A DNA stretch of 64,000 nt from an uncultured Flavobacteriales bacterium. Lineage in GTDB: Bacteria > Bacteroidota > Bacteroidia > Flavobacteriales_E > Vicingaceae. Location of the stretch: NCBI GenBank assembly GCA_905479915.1, contig CAJQOH010000035.1, forward strand, positions 24,741 to 88,740, in the 5' to 3' direction. Every line of letters starts with the position of its first letter. Within the stretch, counting starts at the first letter, position 1. Shown here in pieces: positions 44,458 to 52,267 of the stretch. The notes under the pieces were generated by a model. The model had not been told where the DNA came from, ran no database searches, and was given only the letters and a program-made list of their open reading frames with translations. The translations under genes and the position numbers were made by a program.

Positions 44458-46446
44458 CTAATATCTTGTTATAAAGTCAATGTCAATATTCTTCTTATTA
44501 GCATAAGACTTAATGTTTTCAGCAATTTCTCGAAGATTCTTACTGTCGAAATGGTAACCAAATGCTATGATCGAAGTGGGATTAAAATCTTTATCAGAAT
44601 CAATTTTTTCAAGAAGAATTGATAGATTTTCTGTTGAGAAGTCTTTGTTAATTAAATATAACTTATTATTTACGTAATATCCGCTATAGCCCCCCATGTC
44701 ATATTCTGTATAGGTTTCAGATAGAGGTGAACCATCATACGTTTTCCATGTTACAAGGAGTGCTTTTAAATCTTCTTGCGAAAGTTTAGATTCATCAAAC
44801 AATTTTATTTGAGAAGTTAATTCTTCTGAATTCAATTCATAATCTTCCCAGATTGATGTAGTTTCAAAAATTTTAAATCCAAGATCTAATGCACCCAAAT
44901 CTGAATCGATTTCTTGAATTCTTTTTGCCGATTGGATTAATCTTTCCTTCGTAATGTCGAATATTGTAGGAGTATCTATACCTAGTTCTTTTTGAACAAA
45001 TTCAAACGCAGCCTTATTTTTCTTTTTATCTATTCTTTCTGGCAACTGGGCTAAAATAAATTTTCTATTTCCCCCATCATCCAGATTAAGACGCATTACC
45101 GCATCCCCTGTTGTACCAGAACCAGCAAAAAAATCAAGTATTAGATCGTCCTTTTGTCCTGCAAAAGCCATTAATTCTTGCAGTAGTTTAACCGTTTTAG
45201 GATTAGTAAAGATTTTTTTAACTGATGGAAATAATTCTTTTAACTCATTTGCTCCGATTCTACCATCTAATTGAAATACGGAACTAAGCTTCTGAGTATA
45301 ATCTTTTGCATATACTTTAATTTCAACAAGCTTATTCTCATTTTTACCAAAAATGATTATTCCATCTTCAATCATTTTATTCATAGTTTCCTGAGGAAAC
45401 CTATATCCCATAAGTGGTTCTTTACAAGGTCTTTTGGTTCTAGGGTGAATAATGTCATATCTATAACCATCTTTACCAGGGTTATGAACACTTTGACTTC
45501 CTGTGTATATTCCTCCTTTATCTATATATTTATAACGATCTAATTCTCCAAGCTGGTTTTTGTTTTCACGAAACCACTTTGTATATTGAGATTGTAGTTC
45601 TTCTTGGTCTGGATATTTGGATACCAATTCATTTCCTTTCTCAACTAATAATTCTTTGATATCAGATAAGCTAGATTTCCAGAAAGGAGCAATTTTATTT
45701 TTGTTGACGGAATAGCATATTACATATTCATGTTCAGTAGCAATATTTGACGGATTATTGTCGGTAACATTTTTCCAAATTATTTTTCCCACAAAGTTCT
45801 CCTCGCCAAAAATTTCATCCATAATCAATCTCAATTGAGATAATTCGTTATCGTCAATAGAAATAAATATTATTCCGTCTTCCTTTAATAATTGTTTGGC
45901 GACATAAAGTCTAGGATACATAAAAGTTAACCAAGCAGAATGAGAATTACTTTTACTTTGTGTGAACTCTATAATTCGTGAAGCTTTTTCCTCATCAATT
46001 CCAGCAAGTTTCTTTAATTCACTAGCGGTGAAATTTCGATTGTCTTGATATACAAAATCATCTTTCCCCGTATTGTAAGGAGGATCAATATAGATTAAGT
46101 TTACTTGCTCATAGTAGCAGTTCGATAGGTGCTTTAAAATTTCCAAGTTATCACCGTTAATGAGCAAATTCTCACTTACCTTATTTTCTTCCTTTTGATT
46201 AAACTGGTCGTCTTCTTTTAAGAGTGTAGTTACGGGATCACTTGCCAAAACACGAGCATATGATTTTCCTAGCCAATCTAAACCATAACTCTCTTTGTAA
46301 AAATCAATTTCATTCTCAGAAAATTCCTGCTTGAATTTTTCCAAATCAAAATTCCCACTTTTATCAAAGCATTGCCCGAAATGTCTTTTTAAAACATCAA
46401 TATTTTTATTTTTCGCTTTTATGTTATTTGTTATATTTTGCTCCAT
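44458..46446 (-). CDS. Type III restriction-modification methyltransferase, Mod subunit
   Basis: About 662 residues from the ATG at 46444-46446; another in-frame ATG at 46476 would overlap the regulator gene by 23 bases. DPPYNTG at about 120 precedes DFFAGSGTT at about 437, the beta-class order of type III Mod proteins, which make N6-methyladenine and carry target recognition for the Res subunit. The variable region between the motifs sets specificity, which cannot be read by eye. No simple-sequence repeat suggesting phase variation was seen. Confidence 0.9.
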   Translation of the reverse strand: MEQNITNNIKAKNKNIDVLKRHFGQCFDKSGNFDLEKFKQEFSENEIDFYKESYGLDWLGKSYARVLASDPVTTLLKEDDQFNQKEENKVSENLLINGDNLEILKHLSNCYYEQVNLIYIDPPYNTGKDDFVYQDNRNFTASELKKLAGIDEEKASRIIEFTQSKSNSHSAWLTFMYPRLYVAKQLLKEDGIIFISIDDNELSQLRLIMDEIFGEENFVGKIIWKNVTDNNPSNIATEHEYVICYSVNKNKIAPFWKSSLSDIKELLVEKGNELVSKYPDQEELQSQYTKWFRENKNQLGELDRYKYIDKGGIYTGSQSVHNPGKDGYRYDIIHPRTKRPCKEPLMGYRFPQETMNKMIEDGIIIFGKNENKLVEIKVYAKDYTQKLSSVFQLDGRIGANELKELFPSVKKIFTNPKTVKLLQELMAFAGQKDDLILDFFAGSGTTGDAVMRLNLDDGGNRKFILAQLPERIDKKKNKAAFEFVQKELGIDTPTIFDITKERLIQSAKRIQEIDSDLGALDLGFKIFETTSIWEDYELNSEELTSQIKLFDESKLSQEDLKALLVTWKTYDGSPLSETYTEYDMGGYSGYYVNNKLYLINKDFSTENLSILLEKIDSDKDFNPTSIIAFGYHFDSKNLREIAENIKSYANKKNIDIDFITRY

Positions 46447-46453
46447 ACCCTTT

Positions 46454-46657
46454 TCAACCTTTTTTATTCTCGTCATCTTGTATTAAATCTTTTACATTGA
46501 CCTCCAATAATTTGGCGATCTCAAATAGGATTTCCAGTTTTGGTTGCCTGCGGTTTTTCACATAACCGTTAACCATATTGTAGCTTTTTCCCAGTTGTTC
46601 CGCCAACCAAGTTTGTTTTAATCCTTTTTTGTCAAGAACTTCTTTAATTCTGTTCAT
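46454..46657 (-). CDS. XRE-family HTH regulator of the type III RM operon
   Basis: 67 residues from the ATG at 46655-46657. A helix-turn-helix spans about 5-55 (LKQTWLAEQLGKSYNMVNGYVKNRRQP). A longer open frame to 46747 would place its first 30 codons across the promoter palindrome and is less likely. Small XRE proteins in front of mod act as control proteins that delay restriction. It is seven bases before the Mod start used here. Confidence 0.85.
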   Translation of the reverse strand: MNRIKEVLDKKGLKQTWLAEQLGKSYNMVNGYVKNRRQPKLEILFEIAKLLEVNVKDLIQDDENKKG

Positions 46658-46716
46658 ATTTTTGTTTTTAGAACAAGATTTTTTGAAGGTAGCAAGGTAG
46701 TTAAAATGATTGAGAC

Positions 46717-46737
46717 CTATATCAAAAAATGATATAG
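46717..46737. promoter_or_regulatory. Palindromic operator between the XRE gene and the divergent gene
   Basis: CTATATCA and TGATATAG, perfect eight-base arms around AAAAA. It lies in the 126-base divergent intergenic region between 46657 and 46784, the natural place for the XRE regulator to bind and control both genes. Confidence 0.7.
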
Positions 46738-46783
46738 ATTTGTTCATATAATCTTTAAAATAAAATCGGAAATTTACAGTGTT

Positions 46784-47551
46784 ATGACGAACTACTGCTT
46801 TAATGAAGGCTTAAATAGGATAAAAGTACTCAATCCTAATTTTGAGTATAAAAAATGGATTAACAACATTGCGATTCATCCCGAATCTATTCCTGAGTAT
46901 CATTTTTATGAAAAGCAAAATCCAATAATAAAAACATCTTATAAAATAAATTCCAAACAAATTACTGGAACAAGCCATCCTGATTATTGTAACAAAAGTT
47001 GGGTTGAAGTATTAGGCAATTTGAAAAGATGGAAACTTTATGTAGATGAGATACATTTGGCTACTGAGAATGTTTTAAATGAAAAATTGGTGGATAAAAA
47101 ATCTGTTGCCAAATATGGAGACAATATTATCGTATCAATGGGTAATCACCGATGTTGTTTTTCAAAGTTTTTGGAATTAGATGAAATTACGGTTGATATG
47201 GAGGAATATCAGTTTAACCATACTCTTTACTCGATGGTAAAAGAATATGAGAATAGAGGATTCTTTATTGATGAGAATCAATATAAAAATGAGACATGGA
47301 ATATAAGTATCAACAATTACCTTGTATCTATTCCAGAGCATTTAAAAAATGGTTTCTTAGAGTTTTATGATAGTGTAATGATGAATATTAAGTCTATTAT
47401 TTCGATTGAGTTTAATCATTTAATGAACCTTAATAATAGGAGTAAGATTCATTTCAAATTAGAATGTTCTGATAGTTTTCGTAAGATTCAGAATCAAGTT
47501 GTCGCACATAAATTTGATTTGTCAAAAAATTATAAAACTTTAAGGACATAA
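46784..47551 (+). CDS. Protein with ParB/sulfiredoxin-like GNHR motif, unknown function
   Basis: 255 residues. Gly120-Asn-His-Arg123 in GDNIIVSMGNHRCCFSKFL has the shape of the (D/G)GxHR-xxAxxxL motif of ParB/Srx-like folds, which include CTPases, nucleases and kinases. The rest is unrecognised, with a helical C-terminus. It is divergent from the RM regulator and shares its operator region, so it may be an accessory of the restriction system or a separate defence gene. It ends the island; the minus-strand element genes resume 26 bases later. Confidence 0.55.
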   Translation: MTNYCFNEGLNRIKVLNPNFEYKKWINNIAIHPESIPEYHFYEKQNPIIKTSYKINSKQITGTSHPDYCNKSWVEVLGNLKRWKLYVDEIHLATENVLNEKLVDKKSVAKYGDNIIVSMGNHRCCFSKFLELDEITVDMEEYQFNHTLYSMVKEYENRGFFIDENQYKNETWNISINNYLVSIPEHLKNGFLEFYDSVMMNIKSIISIEFNHLMNLNNRSKIHFKLECSDSFRKIQNQVVAHKFDLSKNYKTLRT

Positions 47552-47576
47552 TAATATGCTGTTACAAGTTAACTTA

Positions 47577-47858
47577 TCAATAATACTTTATCTTCTCAAT
47601 AATTTTATCCTGCCTAATTTTATTTGTCAGCTCTAATTGTATCAATGCAACCCGGTGTCCCGAACGAAATGCTGCAGGACTTTCTTCTACCACAGCTCCA
47701 CGAGAATAATCAATACTTTCATCCTCATAAACAGGGTAGAAGTACAACCGCCCTTTACATACTCGATATGCAGCACTATGATGTTTTACCGTATAAGTTT
47801 TAAAGGGAACTTTGTAAGGTTTCTTTCGTGGAGTTTGTCTAGTAGATTTTGCCATCAT
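47577..47858 (-). CDS. Small basic protein with KGRLYFYP motif
   Basis: 93 residues, basic N-terminus (Arg/Lys-rich to about 18), then a beta-rich region with CKGRLYFYPVYEDES (about 34-48). The KGxLYF segment matches the duplicated motif of the upstream 69-residue protein, suggesting related proteins. It overlaps that gene by one base and is the 3'-terminal gene of the helicase/ATPase operon. Nucleic-acid binding is a guess from charge. Confidence 0.5.
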   Translation of the reverse strand: MMAKSTRQTPRKKPYKVPFKTYTVKHHSAAYRVCKGRLYFYPVYEDESIDYSRGAVVEESPAAFRSGHRVALIQLELTNKIRQDKIIEKIKYY

Positions 47859-48067
47859 TAATGGTGGTTTTTCATTTTAGCTTTGGCAATATTTCCTTGT
47901 TTATCTAAGAAGTATAGGAATCCTTTTTCTTTACTAATTCTTGTTTTGACTACAACTTTTTGATGTTTTGTTTTTGGTTTAATTTCAGCTAAGTTTCCAT
48001 CTTGATTGAGAAAATATAACATTCCTTTTTTTCTTTTGAAGTTGATTCGTTTAACTACTGTTGCCAT
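47858..48067 (-). CDS. Small basic protein with tandem KGxLYFL repeats
   Basis: 69 residues made of two repeats (about 12-30 and 45-64), each KxKGxLYFLxxxGNxAxxK, i.e. beta-hairpin-like units joined by a basic linker. Very basic overall, so DNA or RNA contact is plausible. It lies 32 bases after the packaging-type ATPase gene. I do not know the family. Confidence 0.55.
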   Translation of the reverse strand: MATVVKRINFKRKKGMLYFLNQDGNLAEIKPKTKHQKVVVKTRISKEKGFLYFLDKQGNIAKAKMKNHH

Positions 48068-48099
48068 ATTAGAAATTTAAAATATTGGGTTATTAATTC

Positions 48100-49065
48100 T
48101 TAAAAAGCTGAATTTGGTTTTTGTTCGTGATGTCTGAGGTATTTGCTAATGAGATGAACAACTACTTCGCTTCGGTTTTTGAATTTTGGGGTATCATCCA
48201 TGTTCATTTCCTGCAGCATCATTTTTACTTTCTTTGCTTCGTGGGTATCTATGTATTTTTTAGCTGCCCTGATAAAGGCTTCCCGACTAACTCCCCTCAA
48301 ACGTAATCTCCTCATATCCACATACACATAAAAGCTTTTACGTCTTTTAAATTCATCTTTACTAATGCTTCCATTTACATAGCTATCATTGGCTAAATCA
48401 TACTGCTCATCTACAATAAATGTAGCCATGCGAACTAAAAAATAATTTGGGATTCGTTCTCTGTATCTAAAGATGTCATCTACCTGATGATGTAAACGTA
48501 ACCAGGTACAATTTTCCCACTCTGTTGTTGTAATTTTTGCAATGGATTGATGGCTAATCATAATATCCAATCCATTATGTCTATTGGTCGTTAGTAACCC
48601 TATAATGCTTTGTCCTTTTGCTCCTGCCATATATTTATCCAAGTCCTCCAGTACCAACAAACCATTTTTAAAGCGGTTGACCATTTGCTCTACAACATCT
48701 CTTTTTTCATCCAAATTCATATTCCTTCCTTTAGGAGAAATAGGTCGAATTCGTCTTGCAGCAATTGCAGTTAGGTTTTGAATGAGATTAACTTTTACCG
48801 TTTTAAATTTGGGGTAATCATGGTCATTTACATCAAAAGCTAAAACTTTTCTCCCTTTTCTTCCGGTAGCAGCATTGTCTTTCATATAGCGGAAAATTTC
48901 AAGAAGATTACGGTAAGTTTTGCCAACCCCTGTTTCTCCACAGGTTAGAACAAGCATAGGTTGCCGTTCCAAATCTTCTTTGGAATAGACAATCTTCTTT
49001 CTACCTCTTTTTGAACTTTTAGGTGTTACTTTTTGAATATTAGAATCAGTATTGCTCATCATCAA
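48100..49065 (-). CDS. HerA/FtsK-superfamily ATPase, candidate DNA-packaging motor
   Basis: 321 residues. Walker A GETGVGKT at 43-50, Walker B LLVLED at 136-141, and the TTNRHNGLDIMISHQS segment at 159-174 with Gln173, the arrangement typical of the FtsK-HerA clan, including PRD1-type packaging ATPases and Zot proteins. There is no membrane segment, which argues against Zot/pI of filamentous phages and against a VirD4 coupling protein. No large terminase is present anywhere in the window, so this is the best packaging candidate. It overlaps the upstream acidic gene by four bases. Confidence 0.75.
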   Translation of the reverse strand: MMMSNTDSNIQKVTPKSSKRGRKKIVYSKEDLERQPMLVLTCGETGVGKTYRNLLEIFRYMKDNAATGRKGRKVLAFDVNDHDYPKFKTVKVNLIQNLTAIAARRIRPISPKGRNMNLDEKRDVVEQMVNRFKNGLLVLEDLDKYMAGAKGQSIIGLLTTNRHNGLDIMISHQSIAKITTTEWENCTWLRLHHQVDDIFRYRERIPNYFLVRMATFIVDEQYDLANDSYVNGSISKDEFKRRKSFYVYVDMRRLRLRGVSREAFIRAAKKYIDTHEAKKVKMMLQEMNMDDTPKFKNRSEVVVHLISKYLRHHEQKPNSAF

Positions 49066-50090
49066 TCCTTTTCAGGTTTAATTCCCTCCTCATCATCTAC
49101 TATTTCCAAAACGGTATTTTGGATGAAATTTTCATCATCGTCTATTACTTCAACTTCCTCTACAGTTTCATTTTCTTCGGTTGTGCTTTCTGCTGCTGAA
49201 TCAGTTTCTTCTTTGGGTTCTTGTTCTTTAGATTCATTTTCTTTTAATTGAGGAGTGTCATTTTCCGTTTCTTCTTCCTCTTGAACATCTTGGTCAGAAT
49301 AGCCTTTTTCTTCTCGAATAACATCTAAAATACGGTCAACTAAAATTTCGTTTTCCGCTTTTATTTCCATTACCATTTGTCCTTTTTTCATTAGGATAGA
49401 TAGCACAGCTCCAATTAATTGTTCTTCGGGAGTTAATTTCTTTGCTTTTTTTCTGAGAATGGTAATCAATAGGGGGCGAAGCAAAATTTTATCTTCATCA
49501 TCCAGCTTAAGTTTCTTTACATTTTTTTCATTCTGCTCCTCAATGATTTGGATGACTTCTTCAAAATCGTAAAACTCTTTGTGTTTTTTGATTTTAACAA
49601 AGAAACCACCTCCAATTGACATTAAGTTATTTGCAATTCCGAATACGGTATCTGTTGCTTGTTTGGCGTGAGAATTAGGGATTTCAAAATCCTCGCCTTC
49701 GGGCATCTCATCCTCTAATTGTTCATCATATTCTCCTGAACCAATTTCTTGTTCCGGAACATCATCATCCTGATTGGAATCGAAATAAAAGTCTTCTGCA
49801 GTATTATCAGTGGATGAAGAATTGTCATTAGCGTCAATAGTTTCTTCTTCTGAAGAATGTTGAGTGGGTGCTTCTTCGTTAGTTTCAGCTTGAGGCTTAA
49901 CTACAACATCATCTTTTTGCTGCTTTTGTTCTGTTGATTGTTTAGTACTGGATGAATTATGTCCTATTTCACCTTCTGCTACGGGTTGGTTTAATGGACT
50001 GTCTTTAGCATCTAAGGATTCTTCAAATTCTACTTTTTCAGTAGTTTGATTCAATACTTCTTTAACTTCTTCTTCTACGGTTTTTCCCAT
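49062..50090 (-). CDS. Highly acidic protein with ordered central domain
   Basis: 342 residues. Long Glu/Asp-rich, low-complexity arms (about 1-145 and 265-342) flank a more ordered helical centre (about 147-262, AKQATDTVFGIANNLMSIGGG to EILVDRILDVIREEKG). The centre contains a Gly-rich hydrophobic segment that may be membrane-interacting. Such acidic arms occur in scaffold or DNA-mimic proteins. It overlaps the packaging-type ATPase gene by four bases, so the two products may be needed together. No family recognised. Confidence 0.55.
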   Translation of the reverse strand: MGKTVEEEVKEVLNQTTEKVEFEESLDAKDSPLNQPVAEGEIGHNSSSTKQSTEQKQQKDDVVVKPQAETNEEAPTQHSSEEETIDANDNSSSTDNTAEDFYFDSNQDDDVPEQEIGSGEYDEQLEDEMPEGEDFEIPNSHAKQATDTVFGIANNLMSIGGGFFVKIKKHKEFYDFEEVIQIIEEQNEKNVKKLKLDDEDKILLRPLLITILRKKAKKLTPEEQLIGAVLSILMKKGQMVMEIKAENEILVDRILDVIREEKGYSDQDVQEEEETENDTPQLKENESKEQEPKEETDSAAESTTEENETVEEVEVIDDDENFIQNTVLEIVDDEEGIKPEKD

Positions 50091-50096
50091 GCTGTT

Positions 50097-50555
50097 TTAA
50101 TTAATTTCTCCTATAAATTTGATGGTATGAGCCTCGATAGCTTTATACCTGTCAACAAAATCTTTATGCCCTTGGAGGGATTCCAATAACTCTTTACACT
50201 TATGACAGTAATACAAAATGTTGCGTTTTTTCAAACCAAATAATTCTCCAATTTTGGCATAGCTGCAATCGGTATAGGTATGGATGATATGGTAACAAAC
50301 CATTCTTGCTTCTCGATATTCTTTAATGGTGCTAGTATGAAATTCTTTTTCGATTAAATCGAAATGAAGAATACTCTGGGTAACAGTATTCGAAGTAATG
50401 AGTTTAACCTTTACTTGTTCAGCATCATTAACTGAGGAATTAGTATCAAAGCTCTCTAACAACACAATTGTCTTTTGTATGCCAATTTTATCGACCACTT
50501 GCTCCAATGCTAGTTGTAGTTTCTGAAAGTTTGTTATTGGTGTATTCTCAGCCAT
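50097..50555 (-). CDS. DnaA-domain-IV-like DNA-binding protein
   Basis: 152 residues. Residues about 78-145 match the C-terminal DNA-binding domain of DnaA in layout: YREARMVCYHIIHTYTD (helix), SYAKIGELFGLKKRNILYYC (HTH with the region that is GxxHTTVxxA in DnaA) and KCKELLESL. There is no AAA+ ATPase part. A stand-alone domain could bind DnaA-box-like sites in the element's replication region or regulate transcription. A match to the DnaA box is at 63767-63775 in this window. Confidence 0.7.
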   Translation of the reverse strand: MAENTPITNFQKLQLALEQVVDKIGIQKTIVLLESFDTNSSVNDAEQVKVKLITSNTVTQSILHFDLIEKEFHTSTIKEYREARMVCYHIIHTYTDCSYAKIGELFGLKKRNILYYCHKCKELLESLQGHKDFVDRYKAIEAHTIKFIGEIN

Positions 50556-50570
50556 AAATCCTTCGTTTAC

Positions 50571-51272
50571 TTATTTTACTGTGATGTAGTAGGTGTAGCT
50601 GAACAATGCTTTTTTTAGTTCATATTTCCCAACAAGATGTATGGAATGTTTTAATTCTCCTTTAAACCCCAACTCTTGTAATGCAGAACGACCTATGCTT
50701 TTTTGTCCTTTTTGAAACAATTTTTCGATAATAACTTCATCAGCGTTATCCTTTTTTGGTTCAGGTTTTAGAGCCTCTTTATTCGACTCTGTTTTTTGTA
50801 GGGGCTTCTCCTTTGATTTTGGAGAAGTTTTCTTCTTTCCTATTTCAACACCGAATTCATCGTAATCATTCAAATCAGCTTCATTTTCTATCAGTCCTTC
50901 TGTTTCTTCTGATCGATTAATTCCAAATACTTCACGATTGTCTTTAAAGATTTCCAATGCTTTCTTTTTCGGAATCATGAGCCATTTAAAGCCATCACTC
51001 ATGGTATAGATGATTTCCTTATCATCTTCTTTGATCTCATCGTTATTTTCTAACCATTCTTCGTATTCATCATAAAGATCTTCTTCCAATTCCATATCCA
51101 ATTGAAGGATTTGAGATTTCATCTTATCACTGTCTTCATCTACGGCATGTTCGTAATCATCTAACAATTCTTCAAATCCTTTTATCCGTTTTTGTAATAA
51201 GGGAGAGAGCGTACTGGTTTCAATGTTATTGTTCTGTAAAAAATCTCGGTGTTTGTAGTTCTTATTTTTCAT
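50571..51272 (-). CDS. Acidic, partly helical protein, unknown
   Basis: 233 residues from the ATG at 51270-51272; a GTG 30 bases upstream extends the frame without added support. Acidic helical middle (about 30-90), a region EIIYTMSDGFKWLMIPKKKALE (about 88), a Lys-rich polar linker (about 145-180) and a compact C-terminal domain ending SYTYYITVK. No motif. It lies 15 bases before the DnaA-like gene and may be co-expressed with it. Confidence 0.5.
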   Translation of the reverse strand: MKNKNYKHRDFLQNNNIETSTLSPLLQKRIKGFEELLDDYEHAVDEDSDKMKSQILQLDMELEEDLYDEYEEWLENNDEIKEDDKEIIYTMSDGFKWLMIPKKKALEIFKDNREVFGINRSEETEGLIENEADLNDYDEFGVEIGKKKTSPKSKEKPLQKTESNKEALKPEPKKDNADEVIIEKLFQKGQKSIGRSALQELGFKGELKHSIHLVGKYELKKALFSYTYYITVK

Positions 51273-51370
51273 ACGTCTATGTTTATTGTTAATTAATGTC
51301 ACATGTAACTCGCTATGATATTCATCTTTTTTGTAAAAACTTTATCGTGCTCGTTTCATTCTATTTTGAT

Positions 51371-51610
51371 TTATGTGTTAACTGGAATTGGTTTTTCTAC
51401 CATAAGTTTTTCTATTCCACTAGAAAGAGCTGCTGTTAGTATAGAGGTAATGGCCACAGCTGCTAATGTTTTTCCTAATTCTTTTCCTACAGGTATTTCA
51501 TAGTTAAATTCCTTTCCCTTTCGTTGTTTTCCCATGTTGTAATAAATGAGAGCTTCAGCAAATCCTATAACTAATCCTGCACTTGTAATAATGACTACTC
51601 GTTTGTTCAT
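51371..51610 (-). CDS. Small two-helix membrane protein
   Basis: 79 residues with hydrophobic segments at about 4-22 and 48-64 separated by a charged loop. Fits the general pattern of small virion-membrane proteins, but this one lies in the helicase/ATPase operon. Ten bases separate it from the upstream coiled-coil gene. Confidence 0.6.
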   Translation of the reverse strand: MNKRVVIITSAGLVIGFAEALIYYNMGKQRKGKEFNYEIPVGKELGKTLAAVAITSILTAALSSGIEKLMVEKPIPVNT

Positions 51611-51620
51611 CTTTATAATT

Positions 51621-52235
51621 TTATGTCTTTTCCGGTGTTGCCTTTTCTTTCAGTTCATCAAATTTTTCTTTCAATTCATCTTCAATGGGCTTAATTTTAT
51701 TCATGCCCCAAATACATTTTAAATCACTTAGAAAAATTTGTACTGCATGTTCAGTACGGACAATCTTTTGCTCATCTTTCTTTACCGCTTTGGGCATCAT
51801 ACCAATAAGCTTCTTCATGGTTTCTTTAAGCTTGGTGGTTAATTTCTTTTTTACAGGAGCTTTAATTTCTCCTGATTCAATTTTTCGTTTTCTTTCCGCT
51901 CGTAACTTTGTTCTACACTCTGCCAAGTAGTCCATTGTCTTATCCGCCTTTTCTACAATTTTTTTTGATTGGGCTTTTTGAACACGTTTCTTTTCTTTTG
52001 TTTTTTCATCATCTTTTAGATCGGTTTTGACTTTTTCAATGTCTTCCTCCAATACTTCAATGGCTGCTTTCCCAATTTGTTCTGCCATATCTTTTAACGA
52101 CTTGTCATTAGGAAATTCTTTTAATCCATCCAACGTTTCATCATAAATGGAAAGGGCTTCTTTGGCTTTATCGGATAATAGCTTTTTGGCTATTCCTGAT
52201 TCTTTTAATAAAGCGTATGGGTCATTTTTTATCAT
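51621..52235 (-). CDS. Lysine/glutamate-rich coiled-coil protein
   Basis: 204 residues, almost all helical and highly charged, with coiled-coil patterns at about 60-130 and 165-200. No membrane segment, signal peptide or catalytic motif. Could be a scaffold. It lies 32 bases after the large helicase gene. Confidence 0.55.
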   Translation of the reverse strand: MIKNDPYALLKESGIAKKLLSDKAKEALSIYDETLDGLKEFPNDKSLKDMAEQIGKAAIEVLEEDIEKVKTDLKDDEKTKEKKRVQKAQSKKIVEKADKTMDYLAECRTKLRAERKRKIESGEIKAPVKKKLTTKLKETMKKLIGMMPKAVKKDEQKIVRTEHAVQIFLSDLKCIWGMNKIKPIEDELKEKFDELKEKATPEKT

Positions 52236-52267
52236 TGGTTTTTATTTTAAATCGTTATTAAATGAGG

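Noticed and set aside
48100..49065. Zot/pI protein of a filamentous phage
   Set aside because: No membrane segment after the ATPase domain, and the other genes do not match inovirus coat, replication or adsorption proteins.
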